Assembly: GCA_025965275.1 (NCBI GenBank)
Contig: JAOPXG010000049.1
Coordinates: 1 to 43,555, forward strand
Length of the DNA stretch: 43,555 bases
Origin: Nocardioides sp.
Lineage (GTDB): Bacteria; Actinomycetota; Actinomycetes; Propionibacteriales; Nocardioidaceae
Reading direction: 5' to 3'
Part shown: positions 1-9,696 of the stretch, in pieces
Layout of the letters: each line of letters starts with the position of its first letter
How positions within the stretch are numbered: the stretch's first letter is position 1
The notes under the pieces: model-generated
Databases searched by the model: none
Told to the model about the DNA's origin: nothing
Seen by the model: the letters and a program-made list of their open reading frames with translations, nothing else
Position numbers and translations under genes: made by a program

Positions 1-443
1 GTCGCGAGGACGACGTGCCTGCCGGTGTACGTCGTCTCGGTGGTCGAGCCTGTCGAGACCACGGTGACCTGCTTGGGACCGGTCAGCCGGCCGGCGCCCT
101 CGATCACGGTGATGCCGCGGCCCTTGATCAGACCGGTCAGGCCCTTGAAGAGCCGGGAGACGACGCCGTCCTTGTAGGCGTTGACGCCGGCCATGTCGAT
201 GCCCTCGAAGGTGGCCTTGACGCCGAACGTCTCGGACTCGCGGGCCTGGTCGGCGATCTCGGCGGCGTGCAGCAGCGCCTTGGTCGGGATGCACCCGATG
301 TGGAGGCAGGTGCCGCCGAGGTTGCCCTTCTCGACCAGCCCGACGGACAGATCCAGCTGGGCGGCGCGGAGGGCACAGGCGTAGCCGCCGGACCCGGCAC
401 CGAGGATGAGCACGTCGAAGTCGGGGTCTGCCACGGGACCCAT
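1..443 (-). CDS. lpd: Dihydrolipoyl dehydrogenase, N-terminal part (runs off window edge)
   Basis: Reverse-strand translation MGPVADPDFDVLILGAGSGGYACALRAAQLDLSVGLVEKGNLGGTCLHIGC: Rossmann GxGxxG plus GGTCLHIGC redox motif. GTG at about 434 is an alternative start. Confidence 0.93.
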   Translation of the reverse strand, partial: MGPVADPDFDVLILGAGSGGYACALRAAQLDLSVGLVEKGNLGGTCLHIGCIPTKALLHAAEIADQARESETFGVKATFEGIDMAGVNAYKDGVVSRLFKGLTGLIKGRGITVIEGAGRLTGPKQVTVVSTGSTTETTYTGRHVVLA

Positions 444-515
444 CTTTGCACTTCTCTTCAACGTGTCCACACCGACCTCCGACGCAATGAACGGTGTGTT
501 GGCACACTGGTACCC

Positions 516-884
516 ATGGCATGGATGGACCGCTTCCGACGCGGATCGAACACGAAGATGCGGCGCCCGACGCGCGACGGCTACCGCACCGGCTCGACCC
601 GCGTGCGCGCGTCCGACGGTGTCGACCAGGAGCACCTGCACGCCTGGGTGGCCGCACGCCGCGGGGTCGAGGTTTTCGTCGAGCCGCGCACCGCGGTCAG
701 CGACGTGACGCTGCTGCTGGTCGCCCACGACGGGGAGTGGACCCGCCGCCGGGTGCCGTCGGTCAAGTGGGCGCACGCGTTCTGCAACGCCCACCACGTG
801 CCGTCGTACGACGCCGCGGTGGTCGGCATCCCGCAGCGGATGCGGGACTACAACCGGCGCCGCAAGGAGCAGGGGCCGCTGTAG
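516..884 (+). CDS. Conserved actinobacterial hypothetical protein
   Basis: ORF MAWMDRFRRGSNTKMRRPTRDGYR...; divergent from lpd, followed by convergent pepA. Confidence 0.75.
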   Translation: MAWMDRFRRGSNTKMRRPTRDGYRTGSTRVRASDGVDQEHLHAWVAARRGVEVFVEPRTAVSDVTLLLVAHDGEWTRRRVPSVKWAHAFCNAHHVPSYDAAVVGIPQRMRDYNRRRKEQGPL

Positions 885-897
885 CCCCGCACCTGCC

Positions 898-2406
898 CTA
901 CTTCTTCTGGGACAGCGTCCGCGCGTAGTCGACCAGGGTCGCGACGGCGACACCGGTGCCGCCGGAGGTCACGTGGCCCCAGGCGCTGCCCGAGTTGAAC
1001 GACGGGCCGGCGATGTCGAGGTGCGCCCACGGCACCCCGGCGGTGAACTCGCGTAGGAACGCCGCGGCGTACAGCCCGCCGCCCCAGCGGATCCAGTCGT
1101 GCTGGGCGAGGTCGGCGATCTTGCTGCCCTTGATCCGCTCCTCCATCGACTCGGGGATGGGCATCGGCCACATCTCCTCGCCGGCGGTGGCGGCGGCGGC
1201 GAGCACGTCGTCGACGACGTCCTCGGACCCGAGCACTCCGGCGACGCGATCGCCGAGCGCGACGACCATGTGGCCGGTCAGGGTCGCGACGTCGAGGATC
1301 ACGTCGGGCTTCTGCTCGGTCGCCCGGACCAGGGCGTCGGCGAGGACCAGCCGGCCCTCGGCGTCGGTGTTGAGCACCTCGACGGTGGTGCCGCCGTACA
1401 TCGAGAGGACGTCACCCGGCCGGACCGACGAACCGGAGACCATGTTCTCGGCCATCGGCAGGAACGCGCTGATCTTGATCGGCAGGCCGAGGGCCGCGAT
1501 CGCGAACGTCGCCTGGGCGACCGCGGCGGCGCCGGCCATGTCGGACTTCATCTCGCCCATGCTCTGCGCGGGCTTGATGCTCAGGCCGCCGGAGTCGAAG
1601 GTGATGCCCTTGCCGACCAGCGCGAGGTGGTGCTTGGCGCCCTTCGGCGCGTACGTCAGCTCAACCAGGCGCGGGGGAGCGTCGGACCCCATGCCGACGC
1701 CGAGGATGCCGCCGCAGCCGAGCTCGGCGAGCTCCTTCTCGTCCAGCACCCGGATGGAGACCTTCGGCGCGCCCCGGCCCTTCGTCAGCTCGCTGGTCGC
1801 CGCGACGACCGCGTCGGCGAACGCCGGCGGGGTGAAGTCACCCGGCGGCGTGTTGACCCAGTCGCGGGTGGTCGCGACGGCGCGGGCCACCACGTGCGCG
1901 TCCGCGAAGGCCGCGACGGCCTCCTTCCGGCGGGAGATCGGGCTGAGCACCACGACCTCACCGGGCGTGCCCGTCGCGCCGTCCTTTTCCTTCTTGTACG
2001 TCGTGTACGTGTAGGCGCCGAGCTCGTAGCCCTCGGCGACCGCGCGCACCAGCTCGACCGAGTCGGCGGGCAGCGCGATCGCGACGGACGCCGCGTTGGT
2101 CACGGCCCGGGCGGCGGCGCCGGCGGCTCGTCGTACGGCGGTCGGGGTCACCGTCTTGCCGAGACCGACGAGGACCAGGAGCCCCGACGAGAGCGTCCCG
2201 GTCGTCGGGACCTTGACCACCTCGCCTGCCTTGCCGGTCACGCCCAGGGTGGCGAGCAGCGGCCGCAGCTTGCGCCCGTAGGCCTGGCCGACGTCCTCAC
2301 CGCCCGCGGCGAGCTCCGGGCCCTTCGGCGTCTGGACCACGCCGACGACGACGGCGTCGGAGCGGGTCTTGGCAGGACTGGCGCTGCGCAGGGTGTAGGA
2401 CGTCAC
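898..2406 (-). CDS. pepA: Leucyl aminopeptidase (M17)
   Basis: Contains LVGKGITFDSGGLSIKP and NTDAEGRLVLADAL M17 signatures; GTG start VTSYTLRSASP. Confidence 0.95.
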   Translation of the reverse strand: MTSYTLRSASPAKTRSDAVVVGVVQTPKGPELAAGGEDVGQAYGRKLRPLLATLGVTGKAGEVVKVPTTGTLSSGLLVLVGLGKTVTPTAVRRAAGAAARAVTNAASVAIALPADSVELVRAVAEGYELGAYTYTTYKKEKDGATGTPGEVVVLSPISRRKEAVAAFADAHVVARAVATTRDWVNTPPGDFTPPAFADAVVAATSELTKGRGAPKVSIRVLDEKELAELGCGGILGVGMGSDAPPRLVELTYAPKGAKHHLALVGKGITFDSGGLSIKPAQSMGEMKSDMAGAAAVAQATFAIAALGLPIKISAFLPMAENMVSGSSVRPGDVLSMYGGTTVEVLNTDAEGRLVLADALVRATEQKPDVILDVATLTGHMVVALGDRVAGVLGSEDVVDDVLAAAATAGEEMWPMPIPESMEERIKGSKIADLAQHDWIRWGGGLYAAAFLREFTAGVPWAHLDIAGPSFNSGSAWGHVTSGGTGVAVATLVDYARTLSQKK

Positions 2407-2437
2407 CGGGGAAGGATAGTCCGGTAGGTTCGCGGCC

Positions 2438-3541
2438 ATGTCCGACCTGCTCCGTTCCCCGCTGCACGACCGGCACGAGGCCCTCGGCGCGAAGTTCGCG
2501 TCCTTCGGCGGCTGGTCGATGCCGCTCGAGTACCCGTCCGGCGTCGTCAAGGAGCACACGGCGGTGCGCGAGTCGGTCGGCATCTTCGACGTGAGCCACC
2601 TCGGCAAGGCGGAGGTGACCGGGCCCGGCGCCGCCGACTTCGTGAACCGGACGCTGACCAACGACCTCGGCCGGATCGGACCGGGCCAGGCGCAGTACAC
2701 GCTGTGCTGCGACGACGCGTCCGGCGGCGTGGTCGACGACCTGATCGCCTACCTGCACGACGACGAGCGGGTGCTGCTCGTCCCCAACGCCGCCAACACC
2801 GCCGAGGTGGTCCGCCGGCTCGACGCCGAGGCGCCCGACGGGGTCACGGTCACCAACCGCCACCGCGACCTCGCCGTCCTCGCCGTCCAGGGCACGAAGT
2901 CCGACGAGGTGCTGGCCGAGGTCGGCCTGCCGGTCGGTCACGACTACATGTCGTTCGTCGAGGCATCCTTCGAGGGAGAGACGGTCGTCGTCTGCCGCAC
3001 CGGCTACACCGGCGAGCGCGGCTACGAGCTGGTCGCGCCGAACGCCGTCGCCGTACCGCTGTGGGACGCGCTGATGGGGGCCGGCGAGGAGTTCGGCATG
3101 CTCGCCTGCGGGCTCGGCGCCCGCGACACCCTGCGCACCGAGATGGGCTACCCCCTGCACGGCCAGGACATCTCGCTGGACGTGACACCCAACGAGGCCC
3201 GCCTCGGCTGGGCGGTCGGCTGGAAGAAGGACGCCTTCTGGGGCCGCGACGTGCTGACCGCCGAGCGGGCCGAGGGTCCGAAGCGCATCCTGCGCGGTCT
3301 CGTCGCGACCGGCCGCGGCATCCCGCGCCACCACATGAGCGTCAGTCTCACCGCCGACGTGCTCCTCGGCGAGATCACGTCCGGCACCTTCTCCCCGACG
3401 CTGCGCAAGGGCATCGGGCTGGCGCTGCTGCCGTCGTTCGTCGACCCCGACGCCGAGGTCGGCGTCGACATCCGCGGCCGACGAGAGATCTTCCAGCTCG
3501 TGAAGCCGCCGTTCCTGGACCCCTCCGTGCGAGAGTCGTGA
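2438..3541 (+). CDS. gcvT: Glycine cleavage system aminomethyltransferase T
   Basis: MSDLLRSPLHDRHEALGAKFASFGGWSMPLEY...; GcvT family throughout. Confidence 0.96.
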   Translation: MSDLLRSPLHDRHEALGAKFASFGGWSMPLEYPSGVVKEHTAVRESVGIFDVSHLGKAEVTGPGAADFVNRTLTNDLGRIGPGQAQYTLCCDDASGGVVDDLIAYLHDDERVLLVPNAANTAEVVRRLDAEAPDGVTVTNRHRDLAVLAVQGTKSDEVLAEVGLPVGHDYMSFVEASFEGETVVVCRTGYTGERGYELVAPNAVAVPLWDALMGAGEEFGMLACGLGARDTLRTEMGYPLHGQDISLDVTPNEARLGWAVGWKKDAFWGRDVLTAERAEGPKRILRGLVATGRGIPRHHMSVSLTADVLLGEITSGTFSPTLRKGIGLALLPSFVDPDAEVGVDIRGRREIFQLVKPPFLDPSVRES

Positions 3542-3543
3542 CC

Positions 3544-3804
3544 GTGAATCTTCCCGACCAGCCGCCGACCTTTCGCCAGCCCAGCCCGGCCGAACGGCCG
3601 TGGTGGTGGCGCCTCGAGAACGCCGCCGGCGACGAGGTGACGACCCCCGACGACGACCTGGCCGGCCAGCGGTTCGCGAGCCAGGCCGACGCGGAGTCGT
3701 GGGTCGGCGAGATCTGGTCCGACCTGGCTGCGGAGGGCGTCGACGCGGTCACGCTGTTCGAGAACGACCGTCGGGTCTACGGGCCGATGTCTCTCCACCC
3801 CTGA
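3544..3804 (+). CDS. Small conserved hypothetical protein
   Basis: MNLPDQPPTFRQPSPAERPWWWRLENAAGDEV...; directly follows gcvT (GTG at 3538 possible). Confidence 0.7.
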   Translation: MNLPDQPPTFRQPSPAERPWWWRLENAAGDEVTTPDDDLAGQRFASQADAESWVGEIWSDLAAEGVDAVTLFENDRRVYGPMSLHP

Positions 3805-3879
3805 TCCAGGGCTGAGGGGAACGTTTCCCGTCTTCTCCGGGGTCTGGTCCGTGGGGGCCCGTGCGAGAAGGATGCAGTC

Positions 3880-4374
3880 ATGCGGAACGACGCCGATTTC
3901 GCTGCCTACATGGCCGCGCGCTGGCCGTTCCTCGTGCGCTCGCTCGTCCTGATCGGCTGCCCGCGACACGAGGCGGAGGACGTCGTCCAGACCGGCCTGG
4001 CCCGCTGCTACGCGTCGTGGGACCGGGTGCGCAGGGCCGACGACGTGGATGCCTACGTCTACCGGACCGTGCTCAACTGCTGGCACAAGAGCCGCAAGCG
4101 CCGGTGGTGGGGTGAGGTGCCGACCGAGACCCTGCCGGAGGCGCCGTCGACCACGGACCCGACCGACCAGGTGCTGCTGCGGCAGGCGTTGGAGGTGCAG
4201 CTCGGCCGGCTGACCCCGGAGCACCGCGAGGTGCTCGTGCTCCGCTTCGTCGCCGACCTCACCGAGCCGCAGGTCGCCGAGGTGCTCGACGTCCCGGTCG
4301 GCACCGTCAAGAGCCGGGTGTCGCGGGCCCTGACCCACATCGACCTGGCCGCGTTGAGAGAGGTGGCCGGCTGA
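3880..4374 (+). CDS. SigE-family RNA polymerase sigma factor (sigma-70 family, ECF-like)
   Basis: Region 2 (EDVVQTGLARCYASWDRV) and region 4 (LTPEHREVLVLRFVADLTEPQVAEVLDVPVGTVKSRVSRAL). Confidence 0.93.
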   Translation: MRNDADFAAYMAARWPFLVRSLVLIGCPRHEAEDVVQTGLARCYASWDRVRRADDVDAYVYRTVLNCWHKSRKRRWWGEVPTETLPEAPSTTDPTDQVLLRQALEVQLGRLTPEHREVLVLRFVADLTEPQVAEVLDVPVGTVKSRVSRALTHIDLAALREVAG

Positions 4375-5489
4375 TGACCGAACAGCTCGCCCAGGAGATC
4401 TTCCGCACGGCCAGCGAGTCGATCGACGTCCTGTCGCCGCCCGTCGACGGGGCCATCACCCAGGCCCGCACGATGCGCCGCAAGCGGCGCCGCGTGGTCA
4501 CGGCCTCGATCGTCGCGGCGATCGTCGTGGTCGCGGGCGTGACGTGGGCGACCACCCGGCCCGCCGACGTGAAGCCACCGGAGCCCGGGCCCGCCAACGT
4601 CGTCTCGTCGCCCAACCCGGCGGCCATCGCCTGGTACGCCGGCGGCAAGCTCCACCTCGACCGCATCGCCGTCGAGCTGCCCCCGCTGACCGACCTCGTG
4701 GAGGTCTACGGCGGTGCGGTCTACGGCGACCGCGAGGGTGTGGTCGCCTACGTCGCGGCAGACGGCACCCGCACGGTGATCGGCGCGAAGGTCGCCGCGG
4801 CGCCGCTGGTCGGCTCCGACGAGAGCGGCTGGGCCGCCTGGGTCGACCCGCGCGGGGGCACCCCGACCCTGGTGGTCTACGACGTGGTGGCCGGCAAGGT
4901 CCTCGACCGCCTCGAGCTCCCGTCCACGGGTGCCGGGTCTCCGGACCTCGACGTCGCGACCCACCCCGTGGCCATCGACCAGGACCACGTCTACTACGCG
5001 ACCCGGGACGGCGACTTCGCCTGGGCGCCGCTCGACGAGGAGCCGCTGCTCCTGGACCGCCAGGGTCTGCTCGACTCCGCGTCGGCCACCCGGGTCTACG
5101 AGCAGTCGGGGCGGATCGACATCGTGCAGTCGTTCTTCAGCGTCGACTTCGTCCGCCGCGGTGAGGGCGCGACCCTGTCGGGCGGCGGCAACTACGTGCT
5201 GACCCGCGCGCCGGGGGCGTGGACGCCGGGCGCGCCGTTCCGGCCGCTCCTGTACGACGCGCGCTCCGGTGACCGGCTCGAGTCCGGGGTCGGTGCCGAC
5301 GAGCTGGTCCTCGACGCGTCGTTCGGCGAGGAGCACGACGTCGTCTACGTCGTGGGCCGGACCGCGGACCTCGGCGCCGACGCGACCGACCCGATGCTCA
5401 CCCTCCGCAGCTGCCAGCTCGGCACCGCCGACTGCCACGACGTCGCGCTGCTCCCGGCGGCCGGGGAACGGCCCCTGCTGGCCCACTAA
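4374..5489 (+). CDS. Membrane-anchored hypothetical protein, sigma-factor partner (possible anti-sigma/sensor)
   Basis: Start overlaps sigma stop (ATGA); single TM (VVTASIVAAIVVVAGVTWATT) then large exported domain. Confidence 0.75.
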   Translation: MTEQLAQEIFRTASESIDVLSPPVDGAITQARTMRRKRRRVVTASIVAAIVVVAGVTWATTRPADVKPPEPGPANVVSSPNPAAIAWYAGGKLHLDRIAVELPPLTDLVEVYGGAVYGDREGVVAYVAADGTRTVIGAKVAAAPLVGSDESGWAAWVDPRGGTPTLVVYDVVAGKVLDRLELPSTGAGSPDLDVATHPVAIDQDHVYYATRDGDFAWAPLDEEPLLLDRQGLLDSASATRVYEQSGRIDIVQSFFSVDFVRRGEGATLSGGGNYVLTRAPGAWTPGAPFRPLLYDARSGDRLESGVGADELVLDASFGEEHDVVYVVGRTADLGADATDPMLTLRSCQLGTADCHDVALLPAAGERPLLAH

Positions 5490-5498
5490 CGTGCTGCC

Positions 5499-6341
5499 AT
5501 GCGATTCAGCCAGGTCGACGTCTTCTCCGACGAGCCGCTGCTCGGCAACCCCGTGGCCGTCGTGCACGACGCCGACGGCGTCACGGACGAGGAGATGGCG
5601 GCGTTCGCGCGGTGGACGAACCTGTCGGAGACGACCTTCCTGCTGAGCCCGACTCAGCCCGGTGCCGACTACCGCCTGAGGATCTGGACGCCGGGCGGCG
5701 AGCTGCCCTTCGCCGGGCACCCCACCCTCGGCAGTGCGCACGCCTGGCTGGAGGCCGGGGGCGTGCCCGCGGGCGGCCCCGCCGGTGACCAGGTCGTGCA
5801 GGAGTGCGGCGCCGGGCTGGTGACGATCCGGCGTACCACCACCGATGCACGGAGCCGCCTGGCCTTCGCGGCGCCGCCGCTGACCCGCTCGGGTCCGGTC
5901 GACGCCGCCGACGTCGCCGGCATCTGCCGGGCGCTGCGGATCTCGGAGTCCGCGATCGTCGAGACCACGTGGATCGACAACGGGCCGGGCTGGGTCGGCG
6001 TGCTCCTGGCGGACGCCGCCGCGGTGCTCGCGCTCGAGCCGGACTGGGCCGCGTTCGGCGACCTCAAGGTCGGTGTCGTCGGGCCGTACGCCGACGGGCC
6101 GCTCGCCGTGGAGGTGCGCGCCTTCTGCCCCGGCTACGGGATGCCCGAGGACCCGGTCACCGGCTCGCTCAACGCCGGCATCGGGCAGTGGCTGGCCGGC
6201 GGCCGGCTGCCCGCGTCGTACGTCGCGAGCCAGGGCACCGCCCTGCAGCGGGCCGGTCGGGTGCACGTGGGGCTGGAGGGAGAGACGGTGTGGGTGGGGG
6301 GCGACACCCGCACCACGGTCTCCGGATCCGTCGACCTCTGA
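5499..6341 (+). CDS. PhzF family isomerase/epimerase
   Basis: MRFSQVDVFSDEPLLGNPVAVVHDADG...FAGHPTLGSAHAWL...CPGYGMPEDPVTGSLNAG. Confidence 0.93.
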   Translation: MRFSQVDVFSDEPLLGNPVAVVHDADGVTDEEMAAFARWTNLSETTFLLSPTQPGADYRLRIWTPGGELPFAGHPTLGSAHAWLEAGGVPAGGPAGDQVVQECGAGLVTIRRTTTDARSRLAFAAPPLTRSGPVDAADVAGICRALRISESAIVETTWIDNGPGWVGVLLADAAAVLALEPDWAAFGDLKVGVVGPYADGPLAVEVRAFCPGYGMPEDPVTGSLNAGIGQWLAGGRLPASYVASQGTALQRAGRVHVGLEGETVWVGGDTRTTVSGSVDL

Positions 6342-6357
6342 CGACTAGGGTTTGGGT

Positions 6358-7167
6358 GTGCAGATCTATCTCGACCTCCTCCAGCGGATCCTCGACGAGG
6401 GCGTGAAGAAGGGCGACCGCACCGGCACCGGCACCCGGTCGGTCTTCGGCCACCAGATGCGCTTCGACCTCGCGGCCGGCTTCCCGCTCGTCACGACGAA
6501 GAAGATCCACACGCGGTCGGTCTTCGGCGAGCTGCTGTGGTTCCTCCGCGGCGACACCAACGTGAAGTGGCTGCAGGACCGCGGCATCACCATCTGGGAC
6601 GAGTGGGCCGACGACAACGGCGACCTCGGGCCGGTCTACGGCTACCAGTGGCGCTCGTGGCCGACCCCCGACGGCCGCCACGTCGACCAGATCGCCCAGG
6701 TCGTCGACCAGATCAAGGGCAACCCCGACTCGCGGCGCCACATCGTCTCGGCGTGGAACGTCGCCGACATCCCGGACATGGCGCTGGCGCCGTGCCACAC
6801 GATGTTCCAGTTCTACGTCGCCCCGTCCGATTCGGGTCAGGGGCGACTCAGCTGCCAGCTCTACCAGCGGTCGGCCGACGTCTTCCTCGGCGTGCCGTTC
6901 AACATCGCGTCGTACGCGCTCCTCACCCACATGGTCGCCCAGGTGACCGGTCTCGAGGTCGGCGACTTCGTGCACACGCTCGGCGACGCCCACCTCTACT
7001 CCAACCACCTCGACCAGGCCCGCCTCCAGCTCACCCGGGAGCCGCGGCCGCTGCCGACGCTGGTGCTGGACACCGAGGTGAAGGAGCTCGACGCGTTCGA
7101 CCTCGAGCACATCGCGATCGAGGGCTACGACCCGCACCCCGGGATCAAGGCCCCCATCGCCGTATGA
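6358..7167 (+). CDS. thyA: Thymidylate synthase
   Basis: [26 protein letters not shown]...[12 protein letters not shown]...[29 protein letters not shown]. Confidence 0.97.
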   Translation: MQIYLDLLQRILDEGVKKGDRTGTGTRSVFGHQMRFDLAAGFPLVTTKKIHTRSVFGELLWFLRGDTNVKWLQDRGITIWDEWADDNGDLGPVYGYQWRSWPTPDGRHVDQIAQVVDQIKGNPDSRRHIVSAWNVADIPDMALAPCHTMFQFYVAPSDSGQGRLSCQLYQRSADVFLGVPFNIASYALLTHMVAQVTGLEVGDFVHTLGDAHLYSNHLDQARLQLTREPRPLPTLVLDTEVKELDAFDLEHIAIEGYDPHPGIKAPIAV

Positions 7168-7646
7168 CACCCGGTGGCAAGCGGGTCGTCCTGGTCGCCG
7201 CCGTCGCCCGCAACGGCGTGATCGGCAACGGGCCCGACATCCCCTGGAAGCTGCCGGGCGAGCAGCGGCTCTTCAAGGAGCTCACGATGGGCCACGTCCT
7301 GCTCATGGGGCGGACGACGTACGAGTCCATCGGCCGGCCGCTGCCCGGCCGCACCACGATCGTGCTCACGCGGTCGCCGACCTGGTCGGCGGACGGGGTC
7401 CTCGTCGCCCACGACCTCCCCGTGGCCCTCGCCCTCGCCGACACCGTCGACGGTGACGTGATGGTCGCCGGGGGTGGCGAGGTGTACGCCGCCGCGCTCC
7501 CGCTGGCCGACGAGCAGGTCCTGTCCGAGGTGGACCTCTCGCCCGAGGGCGACGCCTTCTACCCGGCGTACGACGCGGGGGAGTGGGTCGAGTCCTCGCG
7601 CGAGGTGTTCGACGGCTATGAGCGGGTCCGGCTGCTGCGGGCGTAG
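7164..7646 (+). CDS. folA: Dihydrofolate reductase
   Basis: [60 protein letters not shown] overlap with thyA. Confidence 0.97.
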   Translation: MTPGGKRVVLVAAVARNGVIGNGPDIPWKLPGEQRLFKELTMGHVLLMGRTTYESIGRPLPGRTTIVLTRSPTWSADGVLVAHDLPVALALADTVDGDVMVAGGGEVYAAALPLADEQVLSEVDLSPEGDAFYPAYDAGEWVESSREVFDGYERVRLLRA

Positions 7647-7651
7647 TCGTC

Positions 7652-7771
7652 CCCGTTGATCGAGCAGGCTGCGAAGCAACCGTGTCGAGATCCCCGCAGC
7701 CTGCGCGCCGCCCCACGTCGGTTGCGGGGGTCTCGACGACGCTCGCTGGCGCTCGCTGCTCGACCAACGGG
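7652..7771. repeat. Imperfect palindromic intergenic repeat (about 120 bp)
   Basis: Left CCGTTGATCGAGCAG...GTCGAGATCCCCGCA and right TGCGGGGGTCTCGACGACGCTCGCTGGCGCTCGCTGCTCGACCAACGGG are near reverse complements. Confidence 0.75.
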
Positions 7772-7812
7772 TCGAGTGGGGCCGGTCTTGCGACTGATGG
7801 CAAGGTGACCCC

Positions 7813-8745
7813 ATGGAGCTTCGCGTGTTCACCGAACCCCAGCAGGGGGCGACGTACGACGACCTGATCCGGGTGGCGCAGGAGGCCGAGCGACTCGGCT
7901 TCGGGGCGTTCTTCCGGTCCGACCACTACCTGGCGATGGGGACGGACGGGCTGCCCGGGCCGAGTGACGCGTGGATCACGCTGGCCGGGATCGCCCGCGA
8001 GACGAGCACGATCCGGCTCGGGACGATGATGACGAGCGCGACCTTCCGGCTGCCCGGCCCGCTGGCGATCTCGGTCGCGAACGTCGACCAGATGAGCGGC
8101 GGTCGGGTCGAGCTCGGCATCGGCGCCGGCTGGTTCGAGGCCGAGCACCAGAAGTACGGCATCCCCTTCCCGTCGACCGGGGAGCGGTTCGACCGCTTCG
8201 AGGAGCAGCTCGCGATCATCACCGGGCTGTGGGCCACCGAGGGCGGCTTCACGTTCGAGGGTGAGCACTACACCGTGACCGACTCGCCCGGGCTGCCGAA
8301 GCCGACCCAGACGCAGGGCCACCGGGGCGGTCCGCCGGTCCTGATCGGCGGCACCGGCAAGAAGCGCACCCCCGAGCTGGCCGCCCGTTACGCCGACGAG
8401 TTCAACCTGCCGTTCGTCGACGAGGCGACCACCCAGACCCAGTTCGCGCGGGTCCGCGAGGCCTGCGAGGCCCAGGACCGCGACCCGGCGACGATGACCT
8501 GGTCCAACGCGTTGGTGCTCTGCGTCGGCGCCGACGAGGCCGAGCTCGACCGTCGGGCGGCGGCGATCGGTCGCGAGAAGGCCGAGCTCCGCGAGAACGG
8601 CCTGGCCGGCACGCCGGAGGAGGTGCTCGACAAGATCGGGCGGTACGCCGACCTCGGTGCGCAGCGCCTCTACCTCCAGGTGCTCGACCTGGCCGACCTC
8701 GACCACCTCGGCCTGGTGGCCGCCGAGGTCATGCCCCGCGCCTGA
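7813..8745 (+). CDS. LLM class F420-dependent oxidoreductase
   Basis: MELRVFTEPQQGATYDDLIRVAQEAERLGFGAFFRSDHYL...RLGTMMTSATFRLPGPLAISVANVDQMSGGRVELGIGAGW. Confidence 0.93.
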   Translation: MELRVFTEPQQGATYDDLIRVAQEAERLGFGAFFRSDHYLAMGTDGLPGPSDAWITLAGIARETSTIRLGTMMTSATFRLPGPLAISVANVDQMSGGRVELGIGAGWFEAEHQKYGIPFPSTGERFDRFEEQLAIITGLWATEGGFTFEGEHYTVTDSPGLPKPTQTQGHRGGPPVLIGGTGKKRTPELAARYADEFNLPFVDEATTQTQFARVREACEAQDRDPATMTWSNALVLCVGADEAELDRRAAAIGREKAELRENGLAGTPEEVLDKIGRYADLGAQRLYLQVLDLADLDHLGLVAAEVMPRA

Positions 8746-9575
8746 CCGCGCCTGACCGAGCCGTTGGCGGAGCCCACGGAGGCCTGGGAGACCACAGCCT
8801 CCGCGGCGGCTGTCTCCCGCTGGAGGAACGCGCCGAGGTCGCCGATGGTGCTCATCAGCGGCGCCGGGAACACCACGGTCGTGTTCTTGTCGACGCCGAT
8901 CTCGAGGAGGCTCTGCAGGTTGCGCAGCTGGAGGGCCAGCGGGTGCTGCATCATCGTGTCCGACGCGTCGCCGAGTGCCGCGGCAGCGGCCGCCTCGCCC
9001 TCGGCGGCGATGATCTTGGCGCGCTTCTCGCGCTCGGCCTCGGCCTGGCGGGCCATGGCCCGCTTCATGCTCTCGGGGAGCTGGATGTCCTTGAGCTCGA
9101 CCAGCGTCACCACGACGCCCCACTCGGCGGTCGCGACGTCGAGGATCTCGCGGATGGCTCCGTTGATCGTCTCGGTCTCCGACAGCGTCTCGTCCAGGGT
9201 GCTGCGGCCGACCACGTTGCGCAGCGTCGTCTGGGCGATCTGATTGATCGCCGCGGCGACGTTCTCGATCGCGACCACGGCCTTCACCGCGTCGGCGACG
9301 CGGTAGTAGGCCACCGCGGCGACGTCGATGCTGACGTTGTCCCTCGTGATGATCCCCTGCGACTGGATCGGCATGGTCACGATCCGCAGGGAGACCTTCC
9401 TCAGGACGTCGACGAACGGGATGATGAAGGTCAGGCCCGGCTCCCGGACGGCGATGACGCGGCCGAGCCGGAAGAGCACCCCCTTCTCGTACTGGTCGAC
9501 GACGTGCATCGACATCGCGAGCAGCACCACGGCGAGCGCGGCGACCACGCTCAGGACGATCCACACCACGGTCAT
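8670..9575 (-). CDS. Slipin/stomatin-like SPFH domain protein with an apparent frame-extended C-terminus
   Basis: MTVVWIVLSVVAALAVVLLAMSMHVVDQYEKGVLFRLGRV...; SPFH core. The last ~25 aa read antisense through the LLM gene. Confidence 0.92.
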   Translation of the reverse strand: MTVVWIVLSVVAALAVVLLAMSMHVVDQYEKGVLFRLGRVIAVREPGLTFIIPFVDVLRKVSLRIVTMPIQSQGIITRDNVSIDVAAVAYYRVADAVKAVVAIENVAAAINQIAQTTLRNVVGRSTLDETLSETETINGAIREILDVATAEWGVVVTLVELKDIQLPESMKRAMARQAEAEREKRAKIIAAEGEAAAAAALGDASDTMMQHPLALQLRNLQSLLEIGVDKNTTVVFPAPLMSTIGDLGAFLQRETAAAEAVVSQASVGSANGSVRRGQARGMTSAATRPRWSRSARSSTWR

Positions 9576-9696
9576 GGCAGGCCTCCTCATCGGCTCCTTC
9601 CAGAGTCGCGCGCCGACCACAGGCCCCGATAGAGGAAAAGGTCATGTCGGGAGCGGGCGATCGGCCGGTGCCCGTGCGAGCGATAGCCTGTCCTCC

